Translations under genes and position numbers: made by a program
Part shown: positions 7,701 to 16,947 of the stretch, in pieces
Layout of the letters: each line of letters begins with the position of its first letter
Numbering within the stretch: position 1 is the stretch's first letter
The notes under the pieces: generated by a model
The model's input: only the letters and a program-made list of their open reading frames with translations
The model's database searches: none
Told to the model about the DNA's origin: nothing
Source of the DNA: Dehalococcoidia bacterium
GTDB lineage: Bacteria; Chloroflexota; Dehalococcoidia; GIF9; AB-539-J10
Direction of reading: 5' to 3'
Assembly (NCBI GenBank): GCA_030602785.1
Contig: JAUVZB010000003.1
Location: 46,295-110,294 of the forward strand
DNA length: 64,000 nucleotides

Positions 7701-9908
7701 CTACCTGTCGCGTCCAGAGAAACGCCTGGGACCACCTTGCGAGCGGGGAGGTCGCTCACGTGACTGCTCGGGCGAGCGATGAGGTCTCGCCGAGCCCCCT
7801 CCTCCTATCTGTCCAGGCTCAGAGTCCTCCCGCGCCCCGGGTAGGGCTGCCCTGCGGGACAGGTTGATCCGCCCCAGGCTGTCAATCTCAATGACCTTGA
7901 CGGTCACCTCGTCGCCCAGGTCCACTTCGTCCCTGACAGTAGGAACCCTGTGGTCCGCGAGTTCGCTGATGTGTACGAGACCTTCCTTCCCGGGAAGAAT
8001 CTCAACCATAGCTCCAAAGTCAAAAACACGAGTCACCTTCCCCGTGAATATGTCGCCGAGCTTCGCCTCACGGGTCAGGTCTCCAACCATCTTGATGGCA
8101 CGCTGTGTGCTTTCTTCATTCGAAGAGCCGATCATGACCCTGCCGTCATTCTTCACGTCTATGGTGGCCTTCGTTTCCTCGATAATGGCGCGGATGTTGC
8201 GGCCACCCGGCCCGATGAGCGCCCCAATCTTCTCTACGTCAATCCTGAGTTCAATAACCCGCGGAGCAAATGGACTCAGTTCCGGTCTGCTCGCGCTGAT
8301 TGTCTCGGCCATCTTGCTCAGAATCGACAGCCGCGCCCCACGTGCCTGGGCAAGCGCCTCGCCGAGGATGCCCGGGTCAATACCCTGTAGCTTGATGTCG
8401 AGCTGCAGCGCAGTAATGCCTTCAGCCGTCCCCGCAACCTTGAAGTCCATATCGCCGAGGGCATCTTCCATACCCTCTATGTCCGTCAGAATGACGCGGC
8501 CTCCATCCTCTCCACTGATTACGCCCATGGCTATACCCGCCACCGGAGCCTTTATGGGCACACCGGCATCCATCAGGGAAAGAGTCGAGCCGCACACGCT
8601 CGCCATCGAGGAACTGCCATTCGAACTGAGTATCTCAGACACGAGTCGCACCGTATACGGGAACTCCTCCTCCGAAGGCAGAACAGGCGAAATAGCCTTT
8701 TCCACAAGCGCACCGTGCCCGATCTCCCTGCGACCAGGCATGCGCAGCCGCTTCACCTCCCCGGTGGAGAACGGAGGGAAGTTGTAGTGGTGCATGAACC
8801 GCTTGGTATCAGCGAGTCCGAGGCCATCCAGCAATTGCTCCTGTCTCTCAGACCCCAGGGTCGTTATGGTAAGAGCCTGTGTCTGACCTCGCGTGAACAG
8901 GCCGGAACCGTGTACGCACGGTAGCAAGCCAACTTCGGTCGTGATAGGTCGAATCTCATCGTATCTGCGGCCATCAACATGCTGCTGAGTGCGCAGTATG
9001 TGCTCACGAACGTGCTTCCTGAGCTCGGACTGATACACGTAGACGACTTCGTCCTCGGGATAGGTTTCCGCCCATTTACTCAGCACCTGCGCCTTCAGCG
9101 CCTCCAGGGCATCGGACCTGCTCGCCTTGCCGGTCTGCTCAAGCGCACCCGAGAGCCTCTCCTTGAGTAGAGCTGCAACATCAGCCACGAGGTCCTCAGC
9201 CACCTCACGAGTAGAGACAGCGGCCTTCTCCACGCCGCACGCGGCCGTCATTTCATCCTGAAGGCCGATAATCTCGATATTGGCCTGGTGTCCGAACTGT
9301 ATCGCCTGCAGCACGATCTCTTCGCTGACCTCGCTCGCGCCAGCCTCCACCATGACAACCGCATCGCGGGTGCTCCCCACGACGATATTGAGAAGGCTTT
9401 CAGGGACAAGGGCCATGCTCGGGTTGAGCACCAGCTCGCCATCGACATAGCCGACGTGTACGGCAGAAACCGGGCCCGCAAAAGGAATATGCGACATGGA
9501 GAGCGCAGCGGACGCTCCGATGAGAGCACAGGTGTCGGGATTGTTCTCCTTGTCCGCAGACAGCACCGTTGCAACGACCTGAGTCTCCCTGCCAAAACGC
9601 TTGGACAGGAGAGGCCTCAGGCAGCGGTCAACGACGCGACAGGTGAGTGTTGCGTCCTCAGTGGGTCGCCCCTCACGCCTGATGAAACTCCCGGGAATCT
9701 TGCCCGCAGCATAGAGTTTCTCCTCGTAGTCCACCGTCAAAGGAACGAAGTCCATCCCTCCGACGGCCTCTGAGGCAGCGCAGACGGTAACGAGAACAAT
9801 GGAATCACCGTAGCGGACCAGCACGGACGCATCTGCCTGTTGGGCAAGCCGGCCCGTTTCGAGACTGAGTGGGCGCCCGGCGACCAAGCGCTGTACCTGT
9901 TGTAACAT
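7701..9908 (-). CDS. pnp: polyribonucleotide nucleotidyltransferase (PNPase)
   Basis: 3'-to-5' phosphorolytic exoribonuclease and degradosome core enzyme. The 735-residue protein has two RNase PH domains, with FIRREGRPTEDATLTCR in the first. A KH domain follows at about residues 555-615 (IGPGGRNIRAI) and an S1 domain at about 620-690 (VTRVFDFGAMVEI). The last ~40 residues form an Arg/Gly/Ser-rich disordered tail that probably adds RNA affinity. Its GAGGAGG ribosome site lies inside the 3' end of rpsO, 2 bp upstream, so the two are translationally linked as in many bacteria. Confidence 0.97.
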   Translation of the reverse strand: MLQQVQRLVAGRPLSLETGRLAQQADASVLVRYGDSIVLVTVCAASEAVGGMDFVPLTVDYEEKLYAAGKIPGSFIRREGRPTEDATLTCRVVDRCLRPLLSKRFGRETQVVATVLSADKENNPDTCALIGASAALSMSHIPFAGPVSAVHVGYVDGELVLNPSMALVPESLLNIVVGSTRDAVVMVEAGASEVSEEIVLQAIQFGHQANIEIIGLQDEMTAACGVEKAAVSTREVAEDLVADVAALLKERLSGALEQTGKASRSDALEALKAQVLSKWAETYPEDEVVYVYQSELRKHVREHILRTQQHVDGRRYDEIRPITTEVGLLPCVHGSGLFTRGQTQALTITTLGSERQEQLLDGLGLADTKRFMHHYNFPPFSTGEVKRLRMPGRREIGHGALVEKAISPVLPSEEEFPYTVRLVSEILSSNGSSSMASVCGSTLSLMDAGVPIKAPVAGIAMGVISGEDGGRVILTDIEGMEDALGDMDFKVAGTAEGITALQLDIKLQGIDPGILGEALAQARGARLSILSKMAETISASRPELSPFAPRVIELRIDVEKIGALIGPGGRNIRAIIEETKATIDVKNDGRVMIGSSNEESTQRAIKMVGDLTREAKLGDIFTGKVTRVFDFGAMVEILPGKEGLVHISELADHRVPTVRDEVDLGDEVTVKVIEIDSLGRINLSRRAALPGAREDSEPGQIGGGGSARPHRSPEQSRERPPRSQGGPRRFSGRDR

Positions 9909-9910
9909 CC

Positions 9911-10180
9911 CTACCTCCTCAAGCCCAGCCTGCCAACCAGAGAGCGGTACCGCTCGCTGTCAATCCTGTCGAGATACGACAGCAACCGGCGACGTCGACC
10001 AGCCAGTCTCAGAAGAGCTCGCCGGGTATTGTGGTCATGCTTGTTTGCTTCCAGATGTGCGGTCAGGGCTTTGATTCTCTGCGACAGGATTGCCACCTGT
10101 ACGTCAACAGAGCCCGTATCGCCGTCCTTCAGCGCATACTGATTGATAAGTTCTTTCTTCTTGTTTTCCACCTGCGACAT
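9911..10180 (-). CDS. rpsO: 30S ribosomal protein S15
   Basis: Primary 16S rRNA-binding protein of the small subunit. The 89-residue length and the segments DTGSVDVQVAILSQRI, HDHNTRRALL and RRRRLLSYL are standard. It heads the rpsO-pnp-dapB-asd-dapA operon. The promoter is so close that the mRNA would have almost no 5' leader, and no Shine-Dalgarno is visible, so initiation is probably leaderless. Confidence 0.97.
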   Translation of the reverse strand: MSQVENKKKELINQYALKDGDTGSVDVQVAILSQRIKALTAHLEANKHDHNTRRALLRLAGRRRRLLSYLDRIDSERYRSLVGRLGLRR

Positions 10181-10188
10181 AATGGCCG

Positions 10189-10197
10189 ATTATAGCA
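10189..10197 (-). promoter_or_regulatory. extended -10 promoter of the rpsO operon
   Basis: On the minus strand TGC-TATAAT (10197-10189) is an extended -10 element with a consensus hexamer; no good -35 is present. Only 8 nt separate the -10 from the rpsO ATG, so the start site falls at or 1-2 nt before the AUG. Confidence 0.7.
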
Positions 10198-10211
10198 CAG
10201 GCCTACCTGCA

Positions 10212-10240
10212 TTGACCACACAGAGCCAGCCCACTATAAT
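10212..10240 (+). promoter_or_regulatory. promoter of the purine operon
   Basis: TTGACC (10212-10217), 17 bp, TATAAT (10235-10240). Predicted transcription start is near 10247, leaving an 11-12-nt leader that includes AAAGG. It is divergent from the rpsO promoter, 41 bp away. Confidence 0.75.
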
Positions 10241-10258
10241 CACATCCAAAGGCCCTTC

Positions 10259-11638
10259 ATGCACGAGAGCTGCGGCATCTTCGGTGTCTTCGCCCCCGGT
10301 CTGGACATAGCGCGACTAGTGTTCTTTGCGCTGTTCGCGCTACAGCACCGTGGGCAGGAATGCGCAGGCATCGCTGTCACCGATGGCGATGACCTGGAAG
10401 TCCGCGCCAACCCGGGCTTGGTCTCCCAAGTCTTCGATGAAGACGACCTGGCGGCACTTCGAGGATTCGCAGGCATCGGCCATACCTGCTATTCCACCAA
10501 CGGTTCCCGTCAGCCCGCGACTCCACAACCGATTGTGGAGCGCAGCGGCCCCTGGAGACTGGCAGTCTCGCACAATGGAAACATCACGAACTCGGCCGCC
10601 CTTCGACATGAACTCGAGGAGAGAGGACTGACCTTCCACTCCGACAGTGACGCGGAGGTAATCGCCAAGCTGATTATCGTGTCACGCGGTGCCACGTGGC
10701 AGGAGAAGTTGTCACACGCTGTGAAGCGTCTCCAGGGGGCCTACTCCATGGTGCTGCTGACTCCGGAGATGCTCATTGCCGCCCGCGACCCGATGGGGGT
10801 GCGACCGCTTTGTCTCGGCTCCCTGAATGGCGGCTGGGTCGTCGCCTCAGAGAGTTGTGCCCTGGACCACATAGGCGCGGACTATCACCGCGACATTCTC
10901 CCGGGCGAACTCCTCTTCCTGGAGTCCAACCAGTCATCCCTCGTCCAGCCGAGGAACGGCAGGCGCGCCTTCTGTGTCTTCGAGCATATCTACTTCGCCA
11001 GGCCGGACAGCACCATCGAGGGCCGCCTCGTCTACCAGGCCCGCCTGGCGATGGGAGCAAGGTTGGCACAGGAACACCCTGTGGATGCCGATATCATAGT
11101 CGGAGTACCCGATTCCGCCACGGCGGCAGCCATCGGCTACGCACATGCCGCTGGTATCCCCTATCGAGAAGGCCTCCTGAAGAACCGCTACGTCGGCCGG
11201 ACGTTTATCTCCCCGGACCAGCGACTGCGGGACCTTCGCGTGCAACTCAAGTTCAACCCTCTGGCCAGCCTCATCAAAGGCAAGCGTCTTGTCGTCGTGG
11301 ACGACAGCATAGTCCGAGGCACAACAACCCCCCACGTCGTGAGCCTGCTGCGGCAGGCGGGGGCGCGCGAAGTCCATCTCAGGATATGCGCCCCACCTCT
11401 CCGCCATCCATGTCCCCTCGGAGTTGACATGGCATCGGCGTGGGAACTGATAGCATCGAGAATGAGTGTGCCGGAAATCAGGGACTACGTCGGAGCCGAC
11501 TCACTCGGCTATTCGAGCCTTGACGGCCTCATCGAGTCAGTAGGGCTGCCTCGAGACCTCCTCTGCCTCGCTTGCTTCGACGGGGACTACCCTCTGCCGG
11601 TACAGATAGCGCTATCCGGACTTGCAGCCGAGAACTGA
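10259..11638 (+). CDS. purF: amidophosphoribosyltransferase
   Basis: First step of purine synthesis: glutamine plus PRPP gives phosphoribosylamine. The 459-residue protein starts MHESCGIFG, so Cys5 becomes the N-terminal glutaminase nucleophile after removal of a four-residue propeptide. The PRPP-binding loop VVVDDSIVRGTT is near residues 345-356. Cysteines at FCVFEHIYF, HPCPLGVD and LCLAC match the Bacillus-type enzyme that carries an Fe-S cluster. It is first of purF-purM-purH. Confidence 0.96.
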   Translation: MHESCGIFGVFAPGLDIARLVFFALFALQHRGQECAGIAVTDGDDLEVRANPGLVSQVFDEDDLAALRGFAGIGHTCYSTNGSRQPATPQPIVERSGPWRLAVSHNGNITNSAALRHELEERGLTFHSDSDAEVIAKLIIVSRGATWQEKLSHAVKRLQGAYSMVLLTPEMLIAARDPMGVRPLCLGSLNGGWVVASESCALDHIGADYHRDILPGELLFLESNQSSLVQPRNGRRAFCVFEHIYFARPDSTIEGRLVYQARLAMGARLAQEHPVDADIIVGVPDSATAAAIGYAHAAGIPYREGLLKNRYVGRTFISPDQRLRDLRVQLKFNPLASLIKGKRLVVVDDSIVRGTTTPHVVSLLRQAGAREVHLRICAPPLRHPCPLGVDMASAWELIASRMSVPEIRDYVGADSLGYSSLDGLIESVGLPRDLLCLACFDGDYPLPVQIALSGLAAEN

Positions 11639-11639
11639 C

Positions 11640-12677
11640 ATGAAGTCAAATCGAAAACGGAATCACCCGGCCCATTCCTACGCGACCGCAGGAGTCGACG
11701 TAGAGAACGCCGATTCGGTCAAGGCCCAAATTCAGCAGTCACTGGGCACGACGCTTGACGGCCGGACGCTGGGAGTCGGTTCTTTCGGCTCCCTGTTCCA
11801 CCTCAAGGACTACGAGGACCCCGTTCTCGTCTCCAGTTGTGACGGAGTAGGCACGAAGCTGAAGATCGCCGCGCTGCTCGGCCGAAACCAGAGTGTGGGA
11901 CATGACATTGTGAACCACTGCATCAACGACATCTTGTGCTCCGGCGCGATGCCTCTCTTCTTCCTCGACTACGTGGCAATGGACAGGTTGGACTCGACTC
12001 AGGTGGCAGACATCGTCTCCGGTCTTGCCGGAGCCTGCCGCGAGAACGGCGTCGCGCTCATAGGCGGCGAGACAGCGGAGATGCCCGGCTTCTACACGAA
12101 AGGGCTGTACGACCTCGTGGGGTTCCTCGTCGGGGTAGTGGAGCGCCGCAACGTGATTGACGGCCGCTCCATCGAGGTCGGCGACGTGCTTCTAGGTCTT
12201 CCATCCTCGGGCCTTCACACGAACGGCTACTCGCTCGCCCGCTCGGTATTCGACATCGACCGGGACCCCCGCCAGCTCGACAGGTATTTCCCAGAGCTGG
12301 GGCGGACACTGGGGGAGGAACTCCTGGAACCGCATCGCCCGTATCACAGGCTCCTCGGGCCCTCGCTTGGCAACATCAAGGGTCTGGCACACATAACCGG
12401 AGGAGGCTTCGTGGGTAACGTGCCGCGAGTCCTGCCCGCCGGGCTGGCAGCCCACATCGCCCGCGGCTCGTGGAAGGTTCCCCCCATATTCCAGCTCATA
12501 CAGAGTGTGGGGGGAGTTGACGCCGACGAGATGTACCGCGTGTTCAACATGGGCACAGGCATGGTCATCATCGCGTCCCGGGAGCAGGCAGCGCAACTGG
12601 CACAGGATATCCCGAATGCGTACACTATCGGCAGTATCGTTCGCCACAAGAGCGGCGAGCGAGTAATCCTGGACTGA
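11640..12677 (+). CDS. purM: phosphoribosylformylglycinamidine cyclo-ligase
   Basis: ATP-dependent closure of the imidazole ring to AIR. The 345-residue protein shows the PurM/ThiL-fold signatures SCDGVGTKLKIA, HDIVNHCINDIL, GGETAEMPGFY and AHITGGGFVGNVPR. I use the ATG at 11640, one base after the purF stop; the ORF-track start at 11622 would overlap purF by 17 bp. No strong ribosome site is seen, so coupling to purF translation is likely. Confidence 0.95.
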   Translation: MKSNRKRNHPAHSYATAGVDVENADSVKAQIQQSLGTTLDGRTLGVGSFGSLFHLKDYEDPVLVSSCDGVGTKLKIAALLGRNQSVGHDIVNHCINDILCSGAMPLFFLDYVAMDRLDSTQVADIVSGLAGACRENGVALIGGETAEMPGFYTKGLYDLVGFLVGVVERRNVIDGRSIEVGDVLLGLPSSGLHTNGYSLARSVFDIDRDPRQLDRYFPELGRTLGEELLEPHRPYHRLLGPSLGNIKGLAHITGGGFVGNVPRVLPAGLAAHIARGSWKVPPIFQLIQSVGGVDADEMYRVFNMGTGMVIIASREQAAQLAQDIPNAYTIGSIVRHKSGERVILD

Positions 12678-12687
12678 GGGAGGAAGA

Positions 12688-14211
12688 ATGCGGGCCATTC
12701 TCAGCGTTTCAAACAAGACAGGGGTGACCGATTTCGCACGGGGCCTCCGCGAGATTGATGTCGCACTGTACAGTACGGGCGGCACGAAGAAAGCGATTGC
12801 TGAGGCAGGGGTGGAGGTATCGAGTATCTCGGAGCTCACCGGCTTCCCGGAGATACTTGATGGCCGGGTCAAGACGCTCCACCCGGCGGTGCACGGAGGC
12901 ATACTCGCCCGCCGCGACGTGCCAGACCACATGGCGGCCCTGGAGAAGACCGGCATCGCAACAATCGATCTGGTGGTCGTCAACCTCTATCCGTTCCTCG
13001 AAACAGTTACGCGCAGCGGCGTCACGTTGGAGGAAGCCATCGAGAACATCGACATCGGCGGACCCACGATGATTCGTTCCGCCGCAAAGAACTGTGACTC
13101 CGTCATCATTGTCGTGGACCCCGAGGACTATGGTTGGGTTCTTCAGCAACTGAAAGATGGACAACTGGGCGCCGAGAGCCGTAGGAAGCTTGCCCAGAAG
13201 GCATTCCAACACACTGCGTCCTACGACACCGCCATCGCGCAATACCTCTCCGAAGAGACGTTCCCGGAGCACATGAGCATCGCGCTCGAGAAGGCATACG
13301 GTCTGCGCTACGGGGAGAACCCCCGGCAGCAAGCCTGCTTCTACACTGCTGTGGACGTGAAGGCGCGGGACAAGGGTCTCGGAGCCCTGGTCCCTCTTAG
13401 CGGCCCTGAGGTGTCCTTCAATAACCTGCTCGACTTCGACTCCGCCCTGGCCACCCTTGCGGCGTTCTCACAGCCGACCGTGGCCGTGTTGAAGCACACC
13501 AACCCTTGCGGATTGGCGAGCAGGGAATCCCTGGCGGAATCGTACCGCCTGGCCCTTTCGGGCGACCCTGTTGCGGCATTCGGGGGCGTGGTGGCAAGCA
13601 ACAGACCAATAGACATGGAGACGGCAGAAGAGATAAACAAGATGCATTTCGATGCCGTAATCGCGCCCGATTTCTCGACCGAGGCCATGGCTCTGCTCTC
13701 CCAGAAGAAGAGCCTGCGGCTCGTCAAGGCGCCATTTCCCGAGGCGGAGGACGAACAGCTGGAGTTCCGGCACGTACGAGGTGGCTTTCTCGTCCAGAGC
13801 CGGGACTTCGTGAGTGAAGAGGAGTTGACGCCGAAGACCGCCTCGAAACGAGCGCCCAGCTCTGCCGAACTCGAAGATCTGCGCTTCGCGTGGAGAGCCG
13901 TCAAGGCAGTCAAATCCAATGCAATAGTACTCGCGAAGGACTCTGTGCTCGTCGGCATGGGAGCAGGCCAGCCGTCCCGTGTCGAGGCGGTAGCCATCGC
14001 TCTCAAGAGAGCAGGGGACAAGGCCTCCGGTGCGGTTCTCGCAAGCGACGCCTTCTTCCCGTTCGCAGATGGCGCCGAACTGGCCCTCGAGGCCGGAGTC
14101 ACCGCAATCATCGAGCCGGGCGGCTCCGTCAGAGACAACGAGGTCGTGGAAACTGTCGACAGCCACGGCGCCACAATGGTCTTCACCGGCATGAGGCACT
14201 TCAGACACTGA
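12688..14211 (+). CDS. purH: bifunctional AICAR formyltransferase/IMP cyclohydrolase
   Basis: Performs the last two steps to IMP. The N-terminal cyclohydrolase domain (about 1-190) has SVSNKTG, LYSTGGT, SELTGFPEILDGRVKTLHP and GGPTMIRSAAKN; the C-terminal transformylase domain has RYGENPRQ, KHTNPCG and DFDSALATL. The 507-residue length is typical. GGGAGGAAG precedes the ATG, 10 bp after purM. IMP made here is the substrate of PurA encoded 8 kb upstream. Confidence 0.96.
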   Translation: MRAILSVSNKTGVTDFARGLREIDVALYSTGGTKKAIAEAGVEVSSISELTGFPEILDGRVKTLHPAVHGGILARRDVPDHMAALEKTGIATIDLVVVNLYPFLETVTRSGVTLEEAIENIDIGGPTMIRSAAKNCDSVIIVVDPEDYGWVLQQLKDGQLGAESRRKLAQKAFQHTASYDTAIAQYLSEETFPEHMSIALEKAYGLRYGENPRQQACFYTAVDVKARDKGLGALVPLSGPEVSFNNLLDFDSALATLAAFSQPTVAVLKHTNPCGLASRESLAESYRLALSGDPVAAFGGVVASNRPIDMETAEEINKMHFDAVIAPDFSTEAMALLSQKKSLRLVKAPFPEAEDEQLEFRHVRGGFLVQSRDFVSEEELTPKTASKRAPSSAELEDLRFAWRAVKAVKSNAIVLAKDSVLVGMGAGQPSRVEAVAIALKRAGDKASGAVLASDAFFPFADGAELALEAGVTAIIEPGGSVRDNEVVETVDSHGATMVFTGMRHFRH

Positions 14212-14247
14212 TTCCTGGAACGTCCAACGGAGGCGCAGCGCAGACGC

Positions 14248-15774
14248 ATGGCAAGAGCCGTACTTGCAGTCGACCTACTTAGAGGATTCCTCGAGGAAGG
14301 ACACCCTCTGTTCTGCGGTGCCCGTGCGCGCAGAATCATCCCTCACGTTCAGGACATGTTCACAGCTGAGCGTGAGCGCGGCTCGCATATCATCTGTGCC
14401 TGCGACAGACACACACCAGATGATCCAGAGTTCAAGCAGTTCCCCCCCCACTGCATTGATGGAACTGAAGAGGCCGAAATCGTGCAGGAACTCGCGGATT
14501 ACCCTGAGACAACGATAGCAAAGCAGCATTTCAGTGCATTCTCCGGCACCAATCTGGACCAGCTGTTGCAGCAGTTGCACGTAGACACACTGGTTGTGTG
14601 TGGCGTGTGCACGGACATATGCGTGCTGCACACGGTAGCGGACGCCAGGGACCGGGGCTACACAGTGGAGGTCCCCGGCAATTGCGTCGCATCTTTCGAT
14701 GAGAAGAACCATGCTTTCGCACTGGGGCACATGGAGAATGTCCTTGGAGTCACTATCACGTCCGAAAGCGTCCGGCCGCCTACGCCAGAGTGGAACATCC
14801 CTGACAGCTGGCTCAAGGGCGACACGGCCGACGTGTACTTCCTCCGTACAGTGGAGATACTGAAGAGAGAGGGCATCAACCCTGTCACAACCATGGAGAT
14901 ATTCCCACAGCGTGACGGGATTCTGTGCGGAATCGAAGAAGTGAAGGCATTGCTGAGACACGTGCTGCCCGACAAGGGCGCTGAAGTCTGGGCGCTGGAA
15001 GAAGGCCAGCCGATTGCCAAGAAGGAGGTAGCTCTCCGAATCACCGCACCATACCAGAGTTTCGGCGCATACGAGACATGCTACCTGGGGATTCTCGCTC
15101 ACTGCAGCGGGTGGGCAAGTGCTGCGAGAGAGTGCATTCAGGCCGCTAGAGGTATACCGGTACTGAGCTTCGGAGCACGCCACGTGCATCCTTCTACTGT
15201 GGCTGTGATGGAGTACTCTGCAGCCGTCGGCGGATGCAGCGGCTGTGCGACCACTGCGGGAGCCCGTCTCGCAGGCAAGGACCCCGTGGGAACCATCCCT
15301 CACGCACTCATCATAATCATGGGGTCCACGGCAGCAGCGACCCTGGCATTCGACAGGGCGATGAATCCGGAGTTGCCACGAATCGCGCTCGTTGACACGT
15401 TTGAAGATGAAGTGCGTGAGAGCGTGGCAGTAGCGAAGGCGATGGAAGGCCGACTCTTCGGAGTAAGACTCGACACACCGTCGGAAAGGGGCAGGGTGAC
15501 TGCAGACCTCGTCAAGGAGGTCAGGGCGTGGCTCGACCTCGAGGGATTCAAGGACATTCGGATTGCCGTGAGCGGAGGACTGGACCCTGACAGAATCCGC
15601 TACTTCCTCGAAGCCGGATCTCCCGTCGACCTCTTTGCCGTTGGAAGCTATGTCAGCGACGCTCGGCCGCTGGACTTCACCGCAGACCTGCATGAAGTCG
15701 ATGGCAGACCCATTGCCAAGCGAGGCAGGATGCCCGGCGTCACCCCCAGCCCCAAACTCAGGCGTATCCTCTAG
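14248..15774 (+). CDS. nicotinamidase-nicotinate phosphoribosyltransferase fusion
   Basis: A 508-residue two-domain protein. Residues 1-185 are an isochorismatase-fold nicotinamidase. The catalytic triad is D9, K92 (TIAKQHFSAF) and C125 (CTDICV), with metal ligands D53, H55 and H68 (FPPHCIDGT). Residues from about 190 to the end are a nicotinate phosphoribosyltransferase, with SFGARHVHPS, DTFEDEVRES, VRLDTPSERG and AVSGGLDPDRI. The two activities are consecutive in NAD salvage: nicotinamide to nicotinate to nicotinate mononucleotide. The gene follows purH by 36 bp and is read with the purine genes, whose PRPP it shares. Both active sites look intact. Confidence 0.88.
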   Translation: MARAVLAVDLLRGFLEEGHPLFCGARARRIIPHVQDMFTAERERGSHIICACDRHTPDDPEFKQFPPHCIDGTEEAEIVQELADYPETTIAKQHFSAFSGTNLDQLLQQLHVDTLVVCGVCTDICVLHTVADARDRGYTVEVPGNCVASFDEKNHAFALGHMENVLGVTITSESVRPPTPEWNIPDSWLKGDTADVYFLRTVEILKREGINPVTTMEIFPQRDGILCGIEEVKALLRHVLPDKGAEVWALEEGQPIAKKEVALRITAPYQSFGAYETCYLGILAHCSGWASAARECIQAARGIPVLSFGARHVHPSTVAVMEYSAAVGGCSGCATTAGARLAGKDPVGTIPHALIIIMGSTAAATLAFDRAMNPELPRIALVDTFEDEVRESVAVAKAMEGRLFGVRLDTPSERGRVTADLVKEVRAWLDLEGFKDIRIAVSGGLDPDRIRYFLEAGSPVDLFAVGSYVSDARPLDFTADLHEVDGRPIAKRGRMPGVTPSPKLRRIL

Positions 15775-16092
15775 ACACAGTGTGCAACAGCCGACACGAG
15801 CGTCCACAGACATCGCTGGCTGCCCGACATCGAGCCACCCATCCCACGGGAACCAGCGTCGCTCCAGAGAGAGAATGATGGGTCGCGTCCAGGAGGCAGG
15901 ACTTCCCCTTCTTCGGCTTCATGGCAGACATGCTCCGGCGTGGATGCTCCGAGAGCGGCCGGCCTCGCACCACAAATCACTTCAGCCCTCGTACTCGACT
16001 TCGGCTCTGGCAGGATGCTACAGCGCCTGGCCGAGAGGACAATGTCACGCGCAACGGGCGGGAGTCGGCGATTCCTGAGGTAGTGTTGTCAA
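15775..16092. other. 318-bp intergenic stretch without a supported gene
   Basis: Small ORFs on both strands overlap one another and none has a recognisable sequence. I see no strong promoter or hairpin apart from a GAGGTAG ribosome site serving the following CvpA gene. Confidence 0.5.
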
Positions 16093-16566
16093 ATGACATG
16101 GCTTGATGTCGCGGTGACGGTCACCATATGCCTTCTTGCCGCATTCGGGTTCTGGAAGGGCATAGTCAGGGCAATCATCGGCATTGCCGGGTTGCTTGGG
16201 GCGATACTACTTGCGGGCTCGCTCCATCGGCAGGTGGCTGCAATGCTGTGGCCTTCCGGAGGGACATGGTCTCTGATTGCGGCCTACGCCGTCATACTGA
16301 TTGCGGCGCTCATTATGGCAGCGCTTCTCGCAGCGCTGCTGTCGCATCTCATCCATATGACGGCGCTCGGGATAGTCGACCGCATCGTCGGCCTTGCAAC
16401 GGGAGCAATCGTCGCCGCCCTTGGATGGGCGCTGCTTCTGGCGCTACTGGTGCCGCTGAGTACCGGTCTCGCAGACCTCGTATCACAGTCACCAGTCGTT
16501 CGACTGCTGCTCGACTGGAGTCTGACGGTCAACTGCCTGCCTGCTGACCCCGGACACGCAATGTAG
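16093..16566 (+). CDS. CvpA family membrane protein
   Basis: A 157-residue protein with about four membrane segments. The start MTWLDVAVTVTICLLAAFGFWKGIVR is characteristic of the CvpA/colicin V production family, and IHMTALGIVDRIVGLATGAI matches the family's conserved loop. The molecular role is uncertain; members are linked to envelope homeostasis. It stands alone on the plus strand and converges on the thioredoxin gene 47 bp away. Confidence 0.85.
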   Translation: MTWLDVAVTVTICLLAAFGFWKGIVRAIIGIAGLLGAILLAGSLHRQVAAMLWPSGGTWSLIAAYAVILIAALIMAALLAALLSHLIHMTALGIVDRIVGLATGAIVAALGWALLLALLVPLSTGLADLVSQSPVVRLLLDWSLTVNCLPADPGHAM

Positions 16567-16613
16567 GTCGGGCAGACCGGGGTCGGAGAGGGACAGCCTG
16601 CTGCCGGCAGCCG

Positions 16614-16946
16614 CTACTGCTGCTCGCCGAGCGCAGCGTCCAGTATCTTCTTGAGTTCTTTCTTCGGCTTAAGGCCAACCAATTGCTGCACAGGTTCCCC
16701 GTTCTTGAAGATGAGCATGGTTGGAATTGCAGCAATGCCGTACTTCGCCGCTATCATGCTGTTGTCCTCAACATTGACCTTGGCGAAGCCCACTTTGCCA
16801 TCGTATTCCTTCGCAAGCTCTTCGATTACCGGGGCCGCAGCGAGACAGGGAGCACACCATTGCGCCCAGAAATCTACGAGAACCGGAGTGTCCGACTGCA
16901 ACACGGCAGTCTGGAAACTCTCTTCACCGTCTATGGCCTGTACCAT
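16614..16946 (-). CDS. trxA: thioredoxin
   Basis: A 110-residue disulfide reductase with the thioredoxin fold. The active site is WCAPC instead of the usual WCGPC, which may shift the redox potential. Other hallmarks are VLVDFWAQ, the cis-proline segment AAIPTMLIFKNGE and the C-terminal LKKIL helix. The ORF track adds 20 residues, but AGGAGG lies before the ATG at 16944-16946, only 1 bp after the tatD stop, so it is translated with tatD. Confidence 0.94.
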   Translation of the reverse strand: MVQAIDGEESFQTAVLQSDTPVLVDFWAQWCAPCLAAAPVIEELAKEYDGKVGFAKVNVEDNSMIAAKYGIAAIPTMLIFKNGEPVQQLVGLKPKKELKKILDAALGEQQ

Positions 16947-16947
16947 G

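Noticed and set aside
14275-15813. 512-residue minus-strand ORF
   Set aside because: It is antisense to the nicotinamidase/NAPRTase fusion, whose motifs are unambiguous; the antisense protein has no recognisable segment.
15758-15973. 71-residue minus-strand ORF in the purine operon's downstream gap
   Set aside because: No recognisable family, overlaps the end of the fusion gene, and other frames are equally open.
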